The position numbers and the translations under genes were made by a program. A stretch of 29,717 nt of DNA. Source: Acidobacteriota bacterium. GTDB lineage: Bacteria; Acidobacteriota; Terriglobia; Terriglobales; Acidobacteriaceae. Positions 25,850 to 29,717 of this stretch are shown piece by piece. The notes beneath the pieces are model-generated. The model searched no databases, was not told the DNA's origin, and saw only the letters and a program-made list of their open reading frames with translations. Numbering within the stretch: the first letter of the stretch is position 1; every line of letters starts with the position of its first letter. Location: assembly GCA_021802085.1 (NCBI GenBank), contig JAKAAZ010000010.1, positions 1 to 29,717 of the forward strand. Reading direction: 5' to 3'.

Positions 25850-26848
25850 TTAGCCGCCAGTCCAGCTGTGCCACAAAATTTTTTCCTGCTGTTTCACCGG
25901 CTGCTTCCCGCTTTTCGCCGGCTTTTCTACCCGTTCCGCCGCCCGTAACTTGGCGCTGCGCGCACGCGGATTATTGCGAATTTCTTCTTCCGTCGCGGTC
26001 ACTGGTTTCGGCGTCAACACCTTCCAGGTCCCGCTGGTCTTTCCCTCTCGAAAGGCATCTTTCACAATGCGATCTTCGAGCGAGTGGAAACTGATGGCCA
26101 CCATTCTTCCCCCCGGCCGCAATAACAGCGGCGCCTGCCGCAGCAAGGAAGCGATCTGATCGAGTTCCCCGTTGACATAAATTCGGAGGGCCTGAAACAC
26201 CCGTGTCGCGGGATGAATCCGATCACTGTGTATTGCCGGGGCGCTGCTTGTAACCACTTTGGCAAGTTGTGCCGTTGTTGTTACCGGCCGCGCCCTGACA
26301 ATTGCTCTGGCGATTCTCCGCGACCTCCTCTCTTCTCCGAATTCGTAAATCAGATTTGCGAGATCCTCTTCGCTCACTTGATTTACCACTTGTTCGGCAG
26401 TCACCCCGCTGCGCGGATCCATCCGCATATCGAGCGGTGCGTCTGCCTGAAAACTGAATCCTCTCTGTGCCGTGTCCAGTTGTAGCGAGCTGACCCCAAA
26501 GTCGGCCAAAATTCCGTCGAGGCTTTGTGGTTCCGCCCAGCTCGCCGCTTCCGCGAAGGCTGCCGCGTGGATTGTGATGCGGGGCATCTGGTCGTTCAGT
26601 TCCGCCCGCAATGCCGCGAACCTCGCTTGTGCGCTTTCGATGGCCTCCGGATCGCGATCGAATGCGATCAGGTGGCCTTCCGGACCCAGCCGGCGGGCAA
26701 TCGCCGTGCTATGCCCACCCAGGCCGAGCGTTGCATCCATGTAGGTGCCGCCCGGCAGGATTCGTAAAAATTCGATTGCTTCTTCTAAAAGAACCGGCAC
26801 ATGTCGTCGACTCCGACCGTGCGCCCCCTGGGGGGCGATTTCTTCCAC
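25850..26848 (-). CDS. rsmH: 16S rRNA (cytosine1402-N4)-methyltransferase RsmH
   Basis: The 332-residue SAM-dependent enzyme methylates N4 of C1402 in 16S rRNA. The N-terminus has HVPVLLEEAIEFL, the SAM site is MDATLGLGGHSTAIA (about 39-53), then LIAFDRDPEAIESA, ILADFGVSSLQLD, the family stretch RGFSFQADAPLDMRMD, and near the end GRMVAISFHSLEDRIVK. All are characteristic. The start is GTG at 26846-26848, two bases after the mraZ stop; the frame is open further upstream across mraZ but that part is only a shadow. The C-terminus is Lys/Gln-rich. An AGG in the end of mraZ may serve as ribosome site, so coupling to mraZ is likely. Confidence 0.93.
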   Translation of the reverse strand: MEEIAPQGAHGRSRRHVPVLLEEAIEFLRILPGGTYMDATLGLGGHSTAIARRLGPEGHLIAFDRDPEAIESAQARFAALRAELNDQMPRITIHAAAFAEAASWAEPQSLDGILADFGVSSLQLDTAQRGFSFQADAPLDMRMDPRSGVTAEQVVNQVSEEDLANLIYEFGEERRSRRIARAIVRARPVTTTAQLAKVVTSSAPAIHSDRIHPATRVFQALRIYVNGELDQIASLLRQAPLLLRPGGRMVAISFHSLEDRIVKDAFREGKTSGTWKVLTPKPVTATEEEIRNNPRARSAKLRAAERVEKPAKSGKQPVKQQEKILWHSWTGG

Positions 26849-26850
26849 TG

Positions 26851-27291
26851 CTACAACCCGAACCTGGCCAGCGCTTCCGCATCCGACTCCGTCAGCGGAT
26901 TGGCTTCCATGTTCTGGCGGAAGGCATCCAGGTTGGTGACTTCTAGATAGGTCAGTTTCCCGAACACCACCACGTCGCCGATCACCTTGGCCGACTCCCG
27001 TAAAATCTGTGGTACCAGTACCCGACCCTGCGTATCCATTTCCGCCATCTGGCCGTAGTAGCTGACCAGATCCAGAAATTTTTTCTTCGACGGATTGGAG
27101 TTGGGCATCAGGGCCAATTTTTGTTCGATCTTTTCCCATTCCTCGATGGGATGAACTTCCGCTGTTTTTCCATCCTTGCTGGTGATGTAGAACTTGTTCC
27201 CGTACTTCTCTTCAATGTGGCGCTTGAATTCCGCTGGCAGCTTCAGACGACCCTTCTCATCGACCCGGGTTGGATGATTGCCGCGAAACAT
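26851..27291 (-). CDS. mraZ: Transcriptional regulator MraZ
   Basis: The 146-residue protein has the two SpoVT-AbrB-like halves of MraZ: RVDEKGRLKLPAEFKRHIEE (about 9-28) and MDTQGRVLVPQILRESA (about 85-101). Both carry the D-x-[KQ]-G-R-hydrophobic core that binds DNA. It is the first gene of the division and cell wall cluster and is known in other bacteria to repress its own promoter by binding short G-rich direct repeats; three suitable repeats lie just upstream. AGAGG is 8 bases before the ATG. Length is normal for the family. Confidence 0.96.
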   Translation of the reverse strand: MFRGNHPTRVDEKGRLKLPAEFKRHIEEKYGNKFYITSKDGKTAEVHPIEEWEKIEQKLALMPNSNPSKKKFLDLVSYYGQMAEMDTQGRVLVPQILRESAKVIGDVVVFGKLTYLEVTNLDAFRQNMEANPLTESDAEALARFGL

Positions 27292-27342
27292 GCCATGTGC
27301 CTCTTCCGCCCTACCTGTAGAAACCGAGAAATCATCAACCCA

Positions 27343-27362
27343 GCTCCACTTTTCGCTGGAGC
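27343..27362 (-). other. Stem-loop in the mraZ leader
   Basis: GCTCCA and TGGAGC pair around an 8-base A-rich loop in the untranslated leader of mraZ, about 50 bases before the ATG. No T-run follows. It may affect mRNA stability; function unknown. Confidence 0.3.
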
Positions 27363-27386
27363 CGCGCCAGCCTCAATCTCATATAA

Positions 27387-27410
27387 CCACTTTAGACCAC
27401 TTTCGTCCAC
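27387..27410 (-). promoter_or_regulatory. Putative MraZ operator: three GTGG repeats at 10-bp spacing
   Basis: On the minus strand GTGG occurs at 27410-27407, 27400-27397 and 27390-27387, that is with exactly one helical turn between copies (GTGGACGAAA, GTGGTCTAAA, GTGGTTATAT). Known MraZ operators are TGG-containing 5-base repeats with 5-base spacers, the same period. The repeats begin 2 bases downstream of the -10 box of the mraZ promoter, so binding there would block transcription initiation. Confidence 0.65.
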
Positions 27411-27411
27411 A

Positions 27412-27440
27412 ACTGTATCGCAAAGAATGTGTTTGTCCAA
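27412..27440 (-). promoter_or_regulatory. Sigma70-like promoter of the mraZ (dcw) operon
   Basis: On the minus strand TTGGAC (27440-27435) is followed after exactly 17 bases by TACAGT (27417-27412). Both hexamers match the sigma70 consensus at four of six positions. The start site would fall near 27405, giving a leader of about 115 bases before mraZ and placing the GTGG repeats over the start site. Confidence 0.6.
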
Positions 27441-27778
27441 CAAAAAATTGAGTTGACGAAGGAATTTATTTGTGGAGAGGAGATGGAAAACTCCGGAACT
27501 AGTGGCTTTGGCTGCGAACTGGCCCCGCCGATGGTGTTGACGAGTCAGATTCCGCTGTGACGTTCGTACTTGCAAACGGCTGCGGGACAGGGGCGGCGGA
27601 GCAAAAAATGTCGAATCAACACAGAAAGGTTTCCTCGTCTCGCGCCAGGGAGAGGATCCGAGATGGCTCGGCTACCGGTTGTCAGGTTGGCATCCAAGTG
27701 AGTGTCGGCAAAGCCTTCATTGGATGGCGGAGCCAGGCATCATCGGTTGATTTCACAAACAGTTTGAGGAGGGTATCG
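27441..27778. other. Intergenic region between mraZ promoter and SHOCT gene
   Basis: These 338 bases upstream of the mraZ promoter hold no convincing gene. A 25-codon plus-strand ORF starts at 27483 with a purine-rich GGAGAGGAG directly before its ATG, but the spacing is too short and the product has no recognisable feature. A plus-strand promoter for the SHOCT gene is expected here; no good -35/-10 pair was seen. Confidence 0.4.
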
Positions 27779-28006
27779 ATGCATCACTACTATTATTTCT
27801 GGGGAATGCACGCCTATTGGTGGGTCTTCTGGTTCATCTTGTGGGTCATGTTCTTTTCGTTCATGATGCCGGTGACACGAACCAGCTACCGACAAATGCA
27901 AACGCCCCTGCAACTGCTGCAAAGGCGGTATGCCGCCGGAGAGATCACAAGCGAGGAATACGAAGAACGCCGGACCAAACTCCTGCGGGATGCAAACATG
28001 AGATAA
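27779..28006 (+). CDS. Small SHOCT-domain membrane protein
   Basis: The 75-residue protein starts MHHYYYFWGMHAYWWVFWFI, a strongly aromatic and His-containing N-terminus leading into one membrane helix (to about residue 31). It ends with a SHOCT motif (about 42-70): LQLLQRRYAAGEITSEEYEERRTKLL. SHOCT domains are short helical modules, often at the C-terminus of membrane or secreted proteins, thought to mediate oligomerisation. GAGGAGG lies 6 bases before the ATG. The open frame extends upstream, but that part lacks coding character. The function is unknown; it is not obviously linked to the dcw operon, from which it is transcribed divergently. Confidence 0.85.
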   Translation: MHHYYYFWGMHAYWWVFWFILWVMFFSFMMPVTRTSYRQMQTPLQLLQRRYAAGEITSEEYEERRTKLLRDANMR

Positions 28007-28029
28007 AACCACGCCGCGCATCGAAACCC

Positions 28030-28059
28030 TGCGCCGCTGCCCGCACGAGCAACGGCGCA
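28030..28059. terminator. Hairpin between convergent genes
   Basis: tgcgccgctgc (28030-28040) pairs with gcaacggcgca (28049-28059) around an 8-base loop, with one mismatch or wobble. It lies between the convergent SHOCT and DUF2127 genes, where a shared terminator is expected, but lacks a T-run on either side. Confidence 0.4.
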
Positions 28060-28075
28060 AGGGCTAGCCGCAAAC

Positions 28076-28627
28076 TCAGTGGATGGAAGCCTGCACGGCG
28101 GAAGGTCGCCGGGGCAATACCAGCCATGCCAGATAGATGACAATCAGAATGTTCGCCAACAGGAGGAATAGGGTCCAATGATTGGGATGATGGATCAGCT
28201 TGATCGCTTCCAGCGGCAACAGGGCCACCGTCAGGACCAGTGTGAAGTATTCCGCCCAGCGCTGTTCAAGCACCAGCCCTGTGCCCTCAATGAAGTCCAG
28301 CGCGGCGTAGATAAAAACCAGGGCGCTCAACTGCTTCAGTCGATGAACGTTCAGCAGGGACGCCTTTTCCAGCAGCCTGGCTATCGCGATTCGATCCGGG
28401 TCCAGGTGCAGCGCTTCGACCATCTGCAAAGCAAACATATACAGGTCGCGATGGATCATGCGCAGCAGTCCAAAGCCCAGCGCCACGAAGAATGCGCCCT
28501 TGAGCAGCTTGAGAACGCCAATCAGCTCCAGCCAGCGATGGCGCTGAGGATGACTTGGCGCGGGCGAGTTTGCCGCGCCGGTCGTCCCCAGGCCGGTTGC
28601 AGCACGATTGGTTCCCTGGGGAGGCAA
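28076..28627 (-). CDS. DUF2127 family membrane protein
   Basis: The 183-residue protein has four hydrophobic segments: WLELIGVLKLLKGAFFVALG (about 33-52), a helix around QLSALVFIYAALDFIEGTGL, one at YFTLVLTVALLPLEAIKLI, and LFLLLANILIVIYLAWLVL near the end. This layout and the motifs (KGAFF, EGTGL, PLEAIKL) match the DUF2127 family, whose function is unknown. No ATG is available upstream of the first helix; the start given is TTG at 28625-28627, and it is uncertain. It lies immediately downstream of the outer-membrane protein gene and is probably co-transcribed with it. The first 30 residues are polar and may not be translated. Confidence 0.8.
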   Translation of the reverse strand: MPPQGTNRAATGLGTTGAANSPAPSHPQRHRWLELIGVLKLLKGAFFVALGFGLLRMIHRDLYMFALQMVEALHLDPDRIAIARLLEKASLLNVHRLKQLSALVFIYAALDFIEGTGLVLEQRWAEYFTLVLTVALLPLEAIKLIHHPNHWTLFLLLANILIVIYLAWLVLPRRPSAVQASIH

Positions 28628-28629
28628 GA

Positions 28630-29367
28630 CTAGAACTTGAACACCAGGCCCACCTGCGGCTCGGCAATGTTGATCAAACTATTCGTGGCGAGAAGCGGAT
28701 TGCGGTAGCCAGGCGCATGACCCACCAAGCCGCGATACTGAAACCTCATCGACATCATCGCGGGAAATTGCGAGGGGTGATAATCGGCCCCAAATCCATA
28801 TTCAGCCACAGGATTGATGATCGGCTTTACCGCAACGGAGGGTGTCCCCGGGGGCGCTTCCACGTAGCTGGAGATGTTGCTGTAAATAAATCCGGCCCCG
28901 CCGAGAGCGAATGGTTGAAAGCCATGAAATAGATGCGGCATCGTCGCAACATAGTCGAAGGTAAGCGGTTTGGCATGAGAGTACACTGGCCCATCCTGGC
29001 TGAGCGTGGCGCCAGAGAAATGCTGGATGGCAGGGTTATAGCCGTAGTTGAACTCCAGGCCAAAAATAGGGCTGAAGATGTGGCGTACCCCAATTCTGAA
29101 TCCCGGTGCCGGGTCGGCGGATTGCTTCAGGGCTGTGGTACCCGGGATCGGCAACCCGGTCGTGCTGTCCACGGGAACAGCTCCGGTTGCCGTCATCGGG
29201 AAAGCCCCGTAGATGTTGACGTTGATGTCCGTGTTTCGAACGATCGCATCCGTCTTTTGAACCAACGTTTTTTGAGCGAACGAAGACGCGACGATGAAAA
29301 ATCCCGCGGCACACAGCAGCGCACTGCAAGATGCCTGCCGCAGTAAATGTTTGTGAACCATGCCCAT
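28630..29367 (-). CDS. Outer-membrane beta-barrel protein
   Basis: The protein of about 245 residues has a signal peptide (MGMVHKHLLRQASCSALLCA, then a hydrophobic run to SSFAQ, about residue 32) and then alternating amphipathic strands rich in Gly, Tyr and Phe, such as GFRIGVRHIFSPIFGLEFNY and VAEYGFGADYH. It ends QVGLVFKF, with the C-terminal Phe typical of proteins inserted by the Bam complex. It fits small OmpA-like/OprF-like beta-barrels (PF13505 type); no ligand can be proposed. Several ATGs are possible (29361, 29367, 29379, 29415), none with a strong ribosome site; 29367 gives a normal signal peptide. It starts on the same strand as, and just before, the DUF2127 gene. Confidence 0.8.
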   Translation of the reverse strand: MGMVHKHLLRQASCSALLCAAGFFIVASSFAQKTLVQKTDAIVRNTDINVNIYGAFPMTATGAVPVDSTTGLPIPGTTALKQSADPAPGFRIGVRHIFSPIFGLEFNYGYNPAIQHFSGATLSQDGPVYSHAKPLTFDYVATMPHLFHGFQPFALGGAGFIYSNISSYVEAPPGTPSVAVKPIINPVAEYGFGADYHPSQFPAMMSMRFQYRGLVGHAPGYRNPLLATNSLINIAEPQVGLVFKF

Positions 29368-29717
29368 ATTGTCATGCATGGCGAGCCGATTCGCCAAATC
29401 GCGGAAACCGTGCATTCGGGTGGCCGAACTCGCGTGGCCCCTCCCTTGGAATATGCCGGCTACTTCGTCAGGTCGACAGAGAGGATCAGTCCGTTGATCG
29501 ATTTGATGTTCCTACCCTTTGGTCATCAATTGATGGTCAGTCGCCGCTCGATTCCTTTGACAATTCCATCACTGAATTCCGGGTCTCCACGAAAAGCAAG
29601 CCGGCGACGGACTCCCAGTCTTTTCCAATCGAAGGATGAGCCTGAAGGAAGCGAAGGGTAGGCGAAGCGGGTTTTGTCCTTTCGGGTTTTGAGATTGATT
29701 CATGCTAGCAGCCGGGG
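29368..29717. other. Right end of the window, no recognised gene
   Basis: No ORF in these 350 bases resembles a known protein. The region upstream of the outer-membrane protein gene should carry its promoter. Near 29640-29665 there are short GCGAAG-rich sequences (gaagcgaaggg, ggcgaagcggg) reminiscent of a degenerate dispersed repeat, but too short to call. Confidence 0.4.

Noticed and set aside
25572..25874. 100-residue minus-strand ORF in the rsmH-ftsL gap
   Set aside because: It starts inside the end of rsmH, runs over the ribosome site and start of the 39-residue peptide, and has a low-complexity polar sequence with no family match.
27483..27560. 25-codon plus-strand ORF upstream of the SHOCT gene
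   Set aside because: The purine-rich stretch touches the ATG, leaving no normal spacing, and the product has no visible feature.
29636..29670. GCGAAG-rich stretch near the right end as a second copy of the dispersed repeat
   Set aside because: It shares only short words with the element at 15020-15055 and does not align over its length.

Overview
The window looks chromosomal, from a member of the Acidobacteriota (probably Terriglobia/Acidobacteriaceae). This is inferred from the style of the Flp/Tad proteins, an FtsI with a C-terminal PASTA domain, the meso-diaminopimelate-type MurE, an outer-membrane beta-barrel protein (so a diderm) and a dispersed repeat of a kind common in that phylum. 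No rRNA, tRNA, CRISPR array, phage or plasmid gene was recognised. Nearly all of the sequence is coding. The only trace of a mobile element is a decayed IS701-type transposase fragment at the left edge.

Region 1 (about 0.1-12.2 kb, minus strand) is a Flp/Tad type IVc pilus locus. In transcription order it holds two TadE-like pseudopilins, a TadG-like protein, the pilin Flp, prepilin peptidase TadV, RcpC/CpaB, the secretin RcpA/CpaC, TadZ/CpaE, the ATPase TadA and the platform proteins TadB and TadC. Two unannotated, tandem, paralogous 31-residue single-membrane-span peptides follow TadC, each with its own strong ribosome binding site. A DUF192 protein comes next, and the IS701 remnant abuts it. 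Together the Tad genes build, process and export a Flp pilus used for adhesion or biofilm formation.

Region 2 (12.4-16.3 kb) has two translationally coupled polytopic membrane proteins on the plus strand. The first resembles GT-C type glycosyltransferases. The second ends in a dispersed repeat that supplies part of its C-terminus. A convergent acyl-CoA dehydrogenase follows.

Region 3 (16.4-19.4 kb, plus strand) is a two-gene unit for exported carbohydrate breakdown: a GH42 beta-galactosidase and an alpha/beta-hydrolase esterase, both with signal peptides.

Region 4 (19.45-27.4 kb, minus strand) is the first part of the division and cell wall (dcw) cluster: mraZ, rsmH, an unannotated 39-residue membrane peptide, ftsL, ftsI, murE, murF. 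It starts at a good sigma70-like promoter. Three GTGG motifs at exact 10-bp spacing sit next to the -10 box and are a likely MraZ operator. The cluster stops after murF and meets the convergent esterase gene, so mraY, murD, ftsW and the rest must be elsewhere.

Region 5 (27.4-29.7 kb) has a small SHOCT-domain membrane protein on the plus strand, then, on the minus strand, an outer-membrane beta-barrel protein and a DUF2127 membrane protein. The last 350 bases have no recognisable gene.

The strongest candidates for undescribed biology are the three tiny membrane proteins: the pair at the end of the tad operon and the one inside the dcw operon.
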